Below, one piece after another: positions 56,130 through 64,000 of a stretch of 64,000 nucleotides of DNA. The notes under the pieces are model-generated. The model made no database searches. It was not told where the DNA came from and saw only the letters and a program-made list of their open reading frames with translations. The stretch covers positions 1,736,001 through 1,800,000 of the forward strand of contig NC_003197.2 of the NCBI RefSeq assembly GCF_000006945.2, read 5' to 3'. This DNA comes from Salmonella enterica subsp. enterica serovar Typhimurium str. LT2. Its GTDB lineage: Bacteria; Pseudomonadota; Gammaproteobacteria; Enterobacterales; Enterobacteriaceae. Each line of letters begins with the position of its first letter. Position 1 is the first letter of the stretch. Made by a program: the position numbers and the translations under genes.

Positions 56130-56918
56130 ATGGGTTTTCTTTCCGGTAAGCGCATTCTGGTCACTGGCGTGGCCAGTAAACTGTCCATCGCCTACGGTAT
56201 CGCACAGGCGATGCACCGCGAAGGAGCTGAACTGGCGTTCACCTACCAGAACGACAAACTGAAAGGCCGCGTAGAAGAATTTGCTGCCCAGCTGGGTTCC
56301 AGCATCGTTTTACCGTGTGATGTCGCTGAAGATGCCAGCATTGACGCTATGTTTGCGGAGCTGGGTAACGTTTGGCCGAAATTTGACGGTTTTGTACACT
56401 CGATCGGTTTCGCGCCTGGCGATCAGCTGGACGGCGATTATGTTAATGCGGTTACCCGCGAAGGCTTTAAAGTCGCTCACGATATTAGCTCTTACAGCTT
56501 TGTTGCCATGGCGAAAGCCTGCCGCACCATGCTGAATCCGGGTTCTGCGCTGTTGACCTTGTCTTATCTGGGAGCGGAGCGCGCCATCCCGAACTACAAT
56601 GTCATGGGTCTGGCGAAAGCCTCTCTGGAAGCCAACGTGCGTTATATGGCAAACGCTATGGGACCGGAAGGGGTTCGCGTCAACGCCATCTCTGCGGGTC
56701 CAATCCGCACGCTGGCGGCGTCCGGTATTAAAGACTTCCGTAAAATGCTGGCGCATTGTGAAGCCGTTACGCCAATTCGTCGCACCGTGACCATTGAAGA
56801 TGTGGGTAACTCAGCGGCGTTTCTGTGTTCCGATCTCTCGGCAGGCATTTCTGGCGAAGTCGTCCATGTTGACGGCGGGTTCAGCATTGCGGCAATGAAT
56901 GAACTGGAACTGAAGTAA
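56130..56918 (+). CDS. fabI: FabI, enoyl-ACP reductase (NADH)
   Basis: The 262-residue enzyme completes each cycle of fatty-acid elongation and is the target of triclosan. It has the modified SDR layout: cofactor motif VTGVASKLSIAYGIA, the catalytic Tyr and Lys in YLGAERAIPNYNVMGLAKA, and HSIGFAPGDQL with the triclosan-contact Gly93 intact. The start at 56130 gives MGFLSGKRILV; an upstream ATG seven codons away lacks a ribosome site. It is monocistronic. Confidence 0.97.
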   Translation: MGFLSGKRILVTGVASKLSIAYGIAQAMHREGAELAFTYQNDKLKGRVEEFAAQLGSSIVLPCDVAEDASIDAMFAELGNVWPKFDGFVHSIGFAPGDQLDGDYVNAVTREGFKVAHDISSYSFVAMAKACRTMLNPGSALLTLSYLGAERAIPNYNVMGLAKASLEANVRYMANAMGPEGVRVNAISAGPIRTLAASGIKDFRKMLAHCEAVTPIRRTVTIEDVGNSAAFLCSDLSAGISGEVVHVDGGFSIAAMNELELK

Positions 56919-57117
56919 GCGCATTAAGTTTATTAGCGGGCGGCACGGCTGTGCTGCCCCATTCCCCTCACTCACCACTCATCTCGTTATATAGCGTTCT
57001 GATATTTGTTATCACCTAACAATCTTTCATCCCTTTCCCGCATACGCCAGGATAATCCAGCATAAACGATCCGACGCCGAATCATTATCGATCGCCATTT
57101 CATCCTCGGGAAACCCT

Positions 57118-58251
57118 ATGGAACAATGCCGAAAAGCGGGTAAAAGCCACTGGTATCATGAAACACAATCCACTATGTCGTCACAAACCCCGCTTTCGCT
57201 AATGCCGGAAGCCGCGTATGTTAACGATCGTTTTTTACTGGATTTAACGGTAGCAGAAACCGCGTTGACGCCTTTTGAGTCATGGTTAAAGCCCGCTCGC
57301 CAGTTGGCGGATGTCTTATTTCCCCGCACGGTTCTCAACGACCGGCTTCATACGTTTAGCGCCTATGAACGTATGAGCACCGCGCTGACCGCCGCTCAGG
57401 TATTTGGGGTTCAGCGTTTGTGTCGCTATTATGCCGCGCGTCTGGCGCCGCTACCTGGCCCTGACGCCTCAAGAGAGAGCAATCAACGGCTGGCGCAAAT
57501 TACGCAATACGCTCGTCAGCTTGCCGGCTCCCCCTCCGTTATCAATACGCGGGCCCGCGAACAGCTTGCAGAGGTGGGATTAACCGCCCGGGATACCGTA
57601 CTCATCAATCAGATCATTGGGTTTATCGGTTTTCAGGCGCGGGTAGCGGCGATATTTCAGGCGTTTTGCCGTCTGCCCGTGCGCGAACTGCCCGGCCAGG
57701 AGATGCAGCGCTTTGCCAGGGCCGCGCGGTTTCAAAACCCCCAGACGATATGGCGGCCCGCCGCCAGTCTGGTAGAATATCCTCCAGCCCATACCAAAGT
57801 TCGGCGGCAATATTCGTCTTCACAATGCCAAATGATGGCGCCGGTACTCATGCGCGATCCGTCTTCATTCGCGTTACTCGAACGCATACTGACCAGCACA
57901 TTACACACTGCATCGCCCCCTTCTTTACTTCCACTTATCACGCTCCTCACATCACGTATCAACGGCAGCGCCGCCTGCTTTAACGAACAGGCAACCCAAC
58001 CTGGCGCGTGGCGTCGCGCTGTCATCACGTTACGCCAGGAAGACGACGACATCGCTCGTTGGGAACTTGAGCCTGCGCTGACACAGGCGATACAATGACT
58101 CACCAGAGCGCCCGATCGCTTTAGCGCCGCGCATTTTTTCCCGCTACTCACCAGGGGAGTTTCATCGGAGCAGGCCATTAATATGTTAGGCTGGTGCGGC
58201 GTGTGCGGATGGTTAAATCGTTTAAAAATCGCGTTGGGCGAAACCTATTAA
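57118..58251 (+). pseudogene. yciW: yciW interrupted by an in-frame TGA near the 3' end
   Basis: The frame from ATG 57118 stops at TGA 58096-58098 after 326 residues, but the same frame continues to TAA at 58251 as LTRAPDRFSAAHFFPLL and then GWLNRLKIALGETY, which matches the C-terminal part of E. coli YciW. A full product would be 377 residues, close to E. coli's 375. The missing residue is tryptophan in E. coli (QWLTRAP), so TGG to TGA explains it. YciW is a peroxidase-like (CMD-related) protein tied to cysteine metabolism. The truncated protein may or may not function; calling it broken is an inference. Confidence 0.65.
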
Positions 58252-58339
58252 CTCATCCATTACTGAAAGAGCGCTTGCTGCGCCAGGCAGAATCGCGTAA
58301 AACTGTCAGCCGCTCTTTTGGCTACGAAAATAGACGAAT

Positions 58340-60274
58340 ATGTTTCAGGACAACCCGCTGCTAGCGCAGCTTAAACAGCAACTGCATTCCCAGACGCCGC
58401 GCGCTGAAGGGGTCGTAAAAGCCACGGAAAAAGGCTTTGGCTTCCTTGAGGTTGACGCGCAAAAAAGCTATTTCATTCCTCCGCCGCAGATGAAAAAAGT
58501 GATGCATGGCGATCGTATCGTCGCGGTCATCCACACGGAAAAAGAACGTGAGTCTGCCGAGCCGGAAGAACTGATCGAACCGTTCCTGACGCGTTTTGTG
58601 GGAAAAGTTCAGGGTAAAAATGACCGCCTGTCCATCGTGCCGGATCATCCGTTGCTGAAAGACGCGATTCCCTGCCGCGCCGCGCGCGGCGTTCAGCATG
58701 AGTTCAAAGAAGGTGACTGGGCGGTTGCCGAAATGCGCCGCCATCCGCTTAAAGGCGACCGTTCGTTTTACGCCGATTTAACGCAGTACATCACCTTTGC
58801 CGACGATCACTTTGTTCCCTGGTGGGTTACGCTTGCCCGCCACAACCTGGAAAAAGAAGCGCCGAACGGCGTAGCGACGGAGATGCTTGACGAAGGGCTA
58901 GAGCGTCAGGATCTGACCGCGCTGAATTTCGTCACTATCGATAGCGCCAGCACTGAAGATATGGATGACGCGCTATATGCTGAGGAATTAGCGGACGGCA
59001 GACTCCAGCTTACGGTGGCTATCGCCGATCCTACCGCCTGGATTGCCGAAGGCAGTAAGCTGGATAACACAGCGAAAATTCGCGCCTTCACCAACTACCT
59101 GCCGGGCTTCAATATTCCTATGCTGCCGCGTGAGCTGTCTGACGATCTGTGTTCGCTGCGCGCCAACGAAGTGCGTCCGGCGCTCGCCTGTCGCATGATA
59201 ATCGCCGCGGACGGCACCATTGACGATGATATCGCCTTTTTTGCGGCCACCATCGAATCGAAGGCCAAGCTGGCGTACGACAATGTCTCCGACTGGCTGG
59301 AAAATAACGGCACCTGGCAGCCGGATAACGAAGGCATTGCCCAGCAGATTCGTCTGTTGCACCGTATTTGTCTAAGCCGCAGTGAGTGGCGTCATCATCA
59401 TGCGTTAGTCTTTAAAGACCGCCCGGATTACCGCTTTGTGCTTGGCGAAAAAGGCGAAGTACTGGATATTGTGGCGGAACCGCGCCGTATCGCTAACCGT
59501 ATCGTAGAAGAGTCGATGATCGCCGCTAACCTTTGCGCCGCGCGCGTACTGCGCGATAAGCTCGGTTTCGGTATTTACAACGTACATACGGGCTTCGATC
59601 CCGCGAATGCCGACGCGCTGGCCGCGCTGCTGAAAACGCATGGTCTGCATGTCGATGCCGAAGAGGTGCTGACGCTGGAAGGCTTCTGTAAACTGCGTCG
59701 CGAACTGGATGCGCAGCCCTCCGGTTTCCTTGACAGCCGCATTCGTCGCTTCCAGTCTTTTGCGGAAATCAGCACCGAGCCGGGGCCGCATTTCGGTCTT
59801 GGTCTTGAGGCTTACGCCACCTGGACCTCTCCTATCCGTAAGTATGGCGATATGATTAACCATCGCCTGCTGAAAGCGGTCATCAAGGGGGAAGCTATTG
59901 CGCGTCCGCAGGAAGATATCACCCAACAAATGGCGGAACGCCGTCGCCTGAACCGCATGGCGGAGCGCGATGTCGGCGACTGGTTATATGCACGCTTCCT
60001 TAACGATAAGGCGGGGACAAATACCCGTTTCGCGGCAGAAATTATTGACGTCAGCCGCGGTGGTATGCGCGTGCGACTGGTCGATAACGGCGCTATCGCC
60101 TTTATCCCTGCCCCGTTCCTGCACGCCGTTCGCGATGAACTGGTATGCAGCCAGGAAAACGGTACGGTACAGATTAAAGGTGAGACGGTTTATAAAGTGA
60201 CGGATGTCATTGATGTCACTATTGCGGAAGTTCGCATGGAAACCCGCAGCATTATTGCCCGACCGGCAGCGTAA
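58340..60274 (+). CDS. rnb: exoribonuclease II
   Basis: The 644-residue RNase II degrades RNA processively from the 3' end. Domains in order are two N-terminal cold-shock domains, the RNB catalytic domain with DSASTEDMDDALYAEE (metal-binding aspartates near 201-210), and a C-terminal S1 domain (AAEIIDVSRGGMRVRLVDN). YNVHTGFDPANADALAALL and EAYATWTSPIRKYGDMINHR are conserved. The ATG at 58340 gives the E. coli start. A terminator follows. Confidence 0.97.
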   Translation: MFQDNPLLAQLKQQLHSQTPRAEGVVKATEKGFGFLEVDAQKSYFIPPPQMKKVMHGDRIVAVIHTEKERESAEPEELIEPFLTRFVGKVQGKNDRLSIVPDHPLLKDAIPCRAARGVQHEFKEGDWAVAEMRRHPLKGDRSFYADLTQYITFADDHFVPWWVTLARHNLEKEAPNGVATEMLDEGLERQDLTALNFVTIDSASTEDMDDALYAEELADGRLQLTVAIADPTAWIAEGSKLDNTAKIRAFTNYLPGFNIPMLPRELSDDLCSLRANEVRPALACRMIIAADGTIDDDIAFFAATIESKAKLAYDNVSDWLENNGTWQPDNEGIAQQIRLLHRICLSRSEWRHHHALVFKDRPDYRFVLGEKGEVLDIVAEPRRIANRIVEESMIAANLCAARVLRDKLGFGIYNVHTGFDPANADALAALLKTHGLHVDAEEVLTLEGFCKLRRELDAQPSGFLDSRIRRFQSFAEISTEPGPHFGLGLEAYATWTSPIRKYGDMINHRLLKAVIKGEAIARPQEDITQQMAERRRLNRMAERDVGDWLYARFLNDKAGTNTRFAAEIIDVSRGGMRVRLVDNGAIAFIPAPFLHAVRDELVCSQENGTVQIKGETVYKVTDVIDVTIAEVRMETRSIIARPAA

Positions 60275-60292
60275 CCACGCTTAGCTCACTCA

Positions 60293-60321
60293 ACGGCCTT
60301 TGCTGAGAAGGCAAAGGCCGT
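60293..60321 (+). terminator. rho-independent terminator of rnb
   Basis: ACGGCCTTTGC and GCAAAGGCCGT form an eleven-pair stem with a seven-base loop, followed by TTCTTTTCTT. Confidence 0.9.
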
Positions 60322-60538
60322 TTCTTTTCTTCTTCTCCCTTCCGTCATGCTCTAAGTTTAATCTTATTCAAGCGCCCCATTTCTTGTTATTTTTAGCTGG
60401 CGACTATGCTTTTTCCAGAATCTGGATTACATATGAATACATAGATAAAACAATACGTTCAGCCATAATTACCCTTATTTATAACATGGCTAACCTTTCT
60501 TTTCGGGCACCTGGCGCTTAAATGGGATGGTACGCATG

Positions 60539-62518
60539 ATGAAACAGATTCAGGAACAAACGGCGCTAAATCCCCTTCACTCTCACTGGCGTCTGGCTGA
60601 TGACCGCAACGTGCTGTATCTCTCCCCGACAGGTGAAACGGATGCAGAAAAAACGGTTGAGCTATCGCCGGAACAAGCCGGGCGTATCCGGGAAATAACG
60701 GCGATTACGTCCAGTCTGCTGATAACGTTGTTGATAGAAAAACAGGTTACCGCTGTGCACCTGGTAGGCCGTAAGATTAATAACCGTGAATGGGCTGGCA
60801 GCCTGGCAACCTGGCCTGATACGCCTGCCGTCTCGCCAACGCAGGCGCAGGAGCTCTCTTTTGCCGAGCAAATCGTATCAGAAGCCAACTCAGTCATTGC
60901 GATACTGGATAGTCGGGGAAAAATCTGTCGATTTAATCGGTTATGCGAAGAGTACACAGGCTTAAAAGAGCGAGATGTAATTGGTCAAAGCGTCTTTAAA
61001 TTATTTATGAGCCGCCGGGAGGCGGTTGCCTCCCGACACTACATTGAGAATTTTTTTCGCAATGGCAATGCCTATGAAATCGAACGCTGGATAAAGACCC
61101 GTAAAGGCCAACGCCTGTTCTTATTTCGTAATAAATTCGTCCATAACGGTAGCGGAAAAAACGAAATTTTCCTGATCTGCGCAGGCACGGATATCACCGA
61201 AGAAAGGCGGGCTCAGGAGCGTTTACGCATACTGGCGAATACAGACACCGTCACCGGCCTGCCCAATCGCAATGCTATTCATGAATTTATTAATCATGCT
61301 ATTGCCTCGGCTGGCGAGTCGCAGGTGGGTATCGTTTATCTCGATCTGGATAACTTCAAGAAAATTAATGACGCCTATGGGCATATGTTTGGCGATCAGC
61401 TCTTACAGGCCGTTTCGCTGGCGCTGTTGAGTTGTCTGGAGGAAGATCAATTGCTGGCCAGACTGGGGGGAGATGAATTCATTGTCCTCGCTGCCCATAC
61501 GTCTCAGGCCGCGCTGGAAGCAGTAGCCTCACGAATCCTTACCCGTCTGCGGCAACCGTTTCGTATTGGACTCATTGAAGTTTACACGGGATGCGCCATT
61601 GGCATTTCGTTGGCCCCCCGGCACGGACAGGACAGCGAAAGTCTCATTCGCACTGCCGACACCGCAATGTATAACGCCAAAGAAGGCGGCCGCGGTCAGT
61701 TCTGCGTTTTTTCGCCGGAAATGAATCAGCGCGTATTTGACTATCACTGGCTGGATACAAACCTGCGAAAAGCGCTGGAAAACGACCAGTTACTTATTCA
61801 CTATCAGCCCAAAATTACCTGGCGCGGCGAAGTACGTAGCCTGGAAGCGCTGGTACGCTGGCAATCGCCGGAACGCGGATTAATTCCGCCGCTGGAGTTC
61901 ATCTCATACGCCGAAGAGTCAGGACTCATCGTCCCGCTGGGCCGCTGGGTGATTCTGGATGTAGTTCGCCAGATTGCGAAATGGCGCGATAAGGGGATTA
62001 ACTTGCGCGTAGCCGTTAACTTTTCGGCGCGACAACTGGCCGACCAGACGCTTTTTACTGCGCTTAAACAGGCTTTGTACGATCTGAATTTTGAGTATTG
62101 CCCGATCGATGTCGAGCTAACGGAAAGCTGCCTGATCGAAAACGACACGCTGGCGCTATCGGTTATCCAGCAATTTAGTCAGCTCGGCGCCCAGATTCAT
62201 CTGGATGATTTTGGCACAGGGTATTCTTCGCTTTCTCAACTCGCCCGGTTCCCTATTGATGCCGTTAAACTGGATCAGGCTTTCGTCAGAGATATCCATA
62301 AGCAACCGCTGTCGCAATCTCTGGTTAGGGCGATTGTCGCGGTGGCTCAGGCGCTAAATTTACAAGTGATTGCCGAAGGTGTAGAAAATGCTAAAGAAGA
62401 TGCCTTCCTGACAAAAAACGGCGTCAATGAACGACAGGGCTTTTTATTCGCCAAACCTATGCCCGCCGTTTCTTTTGAACGCTGGTACAAACGTTATCAG
62501 ACGAAAAAAATGCGTTAA
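60539..62518 (+). CDS. pdeR: PdeR (YciR/Gmr), PAS-GGDEF-EAL cyclic-di-GMP phosphodiesterase
   Basis: The 659-residue protein has an N-terminal region, a PAS domain (about 110-225, SVIAILDSRGKICRFNRL), a GGDEF domain with an intact LGGDEF, and an EAL domain with SLEALVRWQ, ELTESCL, LDDFGTGYSSL and VIAEGVEN, so phosphodiesterase activity is expected. In E. coli PdeR acts as a trigger enzyme that inhibits DgcM and MlrA and thus controls csgD and curli. The start at 60539 is chosen from similarity; GTG/ATG codons four codons upstream are in frame. Confidence 0.95.
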   Translation: MKQIQEQTALNPLHSHWRLADDRNVLYLSPTGETDAEKTVELSPEQAGRIREITAITSSLLITLLIEKQVTAVHLVGRKINNREWAGSLATWPDTPAVSPTQAQELSFAEQIVSEANSVIAILDSRGKICRFNRLCEEYTGLKERDVIGQSVFKLFMSRREAVASRHYIENFFRNGNAYEIERWIKTRKGQRLFLFRNKFVHNGSGKNEIFLICAGTDITEERRAQERLRILANTDTVTGLPNRNAIHEFINHAIASAGESQVGIVYLDLDNFKKINDAYGHMFGDQLLQAVSLALLSCLEEDQLLARLGGDEFIVLAAHTSQAALEAVASRILTRLRQPFRIGLIEVYTGCAIGISLAPRHGQDSESLIRTADTAMYNAKEGGRGQFCVFSPEMNQRVFDYHWLDTNLRKALENDQLLIHYQPKITWRGEVRSLEALVRWQSPERGLIPPLEFISYAEESGLIVPLGRWVILDVVRQIAKWRDKGINLRVAVNFSARQLADQTLFTALKQALYDLNFEYCPIDVELTESCLIENDTLALSVIQQFSQLGAQIHLDDFGTGYSSLSQLARFPIDAVKLDQAFVRDIHKQPLSQSLVRAIVAVAQALNLQVIAEGVENAKEDAFLTKNGVNERQGFLFAKPMPAVSFERWYKRYQTKKMR

Positions 62519-62639
62519 TGGCGACGATAATAGGGAGAACAGCCTGTGCAGACAGGCATAGCCCTATTTTTCCCTTCTCTTTTCAGATTAATTTCTGCAT
62601 CATGAATTGAAACCTTTTCTGACATTAAGGATGACAAAC

Positions 62640-62819
62640 ATGTCTGATATCGAAGCACAACGAATTGCCGCACGCATTGATACCGTGCTGGATATCCTTG
62701 TTGCTGGCGATTACCACTCGGCCATCAATAACCTTGAAATATTGAGAGCAGAGCTGTTAGATCAGGTTAAAGACGGTATCTCGCCATCCCAGGCTCCCGG
62801 GTCGCCCTGGGAAATCTGA
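62640..62819 (+). CDS. yciZ: YciZ, small UPF0509 protein
   Basis: The 59-residue protein (MSDIEAQRIAARIDTVLD) matches E. coli YciZ, including LVAGDYHSAINNLEILRAELL and the terminal PWEI. It has no signal peptide and looks helical. The function is unknown. The ATG at 62640 follows AAGGATGAC. It lies between pdeR and yciT. Confidence 0.9.
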   Translation: MSDIEAQRIAARIDTVLDILVAGDYHSAINNLEILRAELLDQVKDGISPSQAPGSPWEI

Positions 62820-62905
62820 TAGCGATTATTTGTCCGGGATGGCCGTTAGCCCTTCCCGGCTCTCTGACTGTCTGTTGACTCCTCTTAACGAATAAAATTA
62901 ATACT

Positions 62906-63658
62906 ATGAACTCCCGACAACAATCAATTTTGCAAATGGTGGTTGATAAAGGCCAGATGAGCGTTGCTGAACTGGCGAAAATTACCGGCGTATCTGAAGT
63001 CACGATTCGTCAGGATCTGAATACCCTGGAAAAGCAGAGCTATTTACGCCGTGCGCACGGTTTCGCCGTTTCGCTTGAGAGCGATGACGTAGAGACTCGC
63101 ATGATGACGAACTACACGCTAAAACGCCGACTGGCGGAGTTCGCCGCCTCGCTGGTCAGTCCAGGGGAATCCGTTTTTATTGAAAATGGCAGCAGCAATG
63201 CGCTATTGGCCCGGACGCTGGCGGAACAAAAAGATGTCACGATCATCACCGTGAGCAGTTATATCGCGCACCTGCTCAAAGAGACCCCTTGCGAAGTCAT
63301 TCTCCTCGGTGGAATCTATCAGAAAAAAAGTGAAAGCATGGTAGGGCCGTTGACGCGACAGTTTATCCATCAAGTGCATTTCAGCAAAGCATTTATCGGT
63401 ATTGATGGCTGGCAGGCTGATACCGGTTTTACCGGACGCGACATGATGCGATCGGATGTGGTTAACGCTGTTCTGGAAAAAGGCTCAGAAGCGATTGTCC
63501 TCACCGACAGCTCCAAATTTGGCTGTGTGCATCCCTATCCCCTGGGCCCGCTCTCTCGCTTCCATCGTGTCATTACGGATTCCAAAATTTCCGCCAGCGA
63601 TCAAATGCAGTTAGAACATGCGGGGCTGCTAGTCAATGTTATTGGCTCATCCGTTTAA
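62906..63658 (+). CDS. yciT: YciT, DeoR-family transcription regulator
   Basis: The 250-residue protein has a DeoR helix-turn-helix (MSVAELAKITGVSEVTIRQD) and a C-terminal sugar-phosphate-isomerase-like sensor domain with FIENGSSNALLA, VILLGGIYQKKSESMVGP and LTDSSKFG. Most DeoR proteins respond to a phosphorylated sugar; for YciT the effector is unknown, though E. coli work links it to osmotic response and to neighbouring genes. It precedes osmB on the same strand. Confidence 0.92.
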   Translation: MNSRQQSILQMVVDKGQMSVAELAKITGVSEVTIRQDLNTLEKQSYLRRAHGFAVSLESDDVETRMMTNYTLKRRLAEFAASLVSPGESVFIENGSSNALLARTLAEQKDVTIITVSSYIAHLLKETPCEVILLGGIYQKKSESMVGPLTRQFIHQVHFSKAFIGIDGWQADTGFTGRDMMRSDVVNAVLEKGSEAIVLTDSSKFGCVHPYPLGPLSRFHRVITDSKISASDQMQLEHAGLLVNVIGSSV

Positions 63659-63916
63659 AATATTTCCCGATGGTTTGCCCTATGGCAAATCATCCTCTCT
63701 CTAAGACTTTTCTGACATCCCAATTAAGACTATTTACCTGTTGTAACGAGCGTAACGTCGTAAAATTAATATTAGCGAAATAACAGGAAGTGACTATCAC
63801 CTGCGTGATATACCCCTGCGCAATCAGGTTTTACGGAAAATCTCTTAACAGGTTTTATTTTAACTATAGTTATAGTGAGCTTAATTCCGTGAATCGTTAA
63901 TTCAGGAGAGAGTATT

Positions 63917-64000
63917 ATGTTTATGACGAGCAAAAAAATGGCCGCTGCTGTGCTGGCAATCACCGTAGCAATGTCTCTGAGCGCCTGCTCAAACTGGTCC
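63917..64000 (+). CDS. osmB: osmB 5' part (osmotically inducible lipoprotein), cut by the window end
   Basis: The 28 codons present encode MFMTSKKMAAAVLAITVAM and the lipobox LSAC, matching the start of OsmB, a small glycine-rich outer-membrane lipoprotein induced by osmotic stress and stationary phase (RpoS and Rcs control in E. coli). AGGAGAG precedes the ATG. About 260 bases of promoter region separate it from yciT. Confidence 0.93.
   Translation, partial: MFMTSKKMAAAVLAITVAMSLSACSNWS

Noticed and set aside
55713..56188. 99-codon plus frame and 135-codon minus frame before fabI
   Set aside because: They overlap each other on opposite strands, lack ribosome sites, and the minus frame runs into fabI. 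Neither product resembles a known family.

Overview
The window is chromosomal DNA of Salmonella enterica. The backbone order (ydbH, ldhA, nifJ, ttcA, dbpA, zntB, ogt, fnr, uspE, ynaI, mppA, tpx, tyrR, psp, sap, fabI, rnb, pdeR, osmB) is that of the enterobacterial chromosome. Salmonella-specific loci sit inside it: the type III effector kinase steC, the zirUTS secretion locus, the degenerate EAL regulator STM1697 and the sap antimicrobial-peptide resistance operon. The serovar cannot be told from the sequence alone. No tRNA, rRNA, CRISPR array or intact insertion sequence was seen.

Layout. 1-5.9 kb: the azoR 3' end, a GFA-fold protein, the ydbH-ynbE-ydbL envelope-lipid operon, ldhA, hslJ, ydbJ. 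6.1-21.8 kb: an anaerobic and stress block with nifJ, the sRNA micC, uspF, an SMR transporter beside a phage integrase remnant just upstream of ttcA, dbpA, the FNR-activated sRNA fnrS, zntB, a short chemoreceptor, smrA, ogt, fnr, uspE, ynaJ and ynaI. 21.9-35.9 kb: an accessory block lying between ynaI and mppA, which are close neighbours in E. coli K-12. It holds an XRE-cupin regulator with a B3/4-domain protein, a broken monooxygenase-like gene, a Tpx paralogue, the zir locus with a divergent Rob-like regulator, an unrecognised exported protein, bdcR/bdcA homologues, and aldo-keto reductase, LysR and NmrA-like genes. 36-41.7 kb: murein-peptide recycling (mppA, mpaA, ycjG), tpx and tyrR. 41.9-52.9 kb: ycjXF, the psp envelope-stress system with its sigma-54 promoter, and sapABCDF. 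53-55.5 kb: an AT-rich Salmonella island with the frameshifted STM1697 and steC. 56-64 kb: fabI, an interrupted yciW, rnb, pdeR, yciZ, yciT and the start of osmB.

Themes. Fnr is encoded here together with one direct sRNA target (fnrS) whose FNR box is visible at -41.5. Envelope homeostasis recurs (YdbH, Psp, Sap, YnaI, murein recycling). Three genes carry apparent inactivating changes: an in-frame TGA in the monooxygenase-like gene, a one-base frame loss in STM1697, and an in-frame TGA in yciW. The most promising unexplained signals are an 18-bp near-perfect inverted repeat between zirU and its divergent regulator, a conserved SVGHRP tag and shared domains within the Zir proteins, two identical TGTAGT-N4-ACTACA operators at bdcR/bdcA, and a Tpx paralogue with a relocated resolving cysteine.
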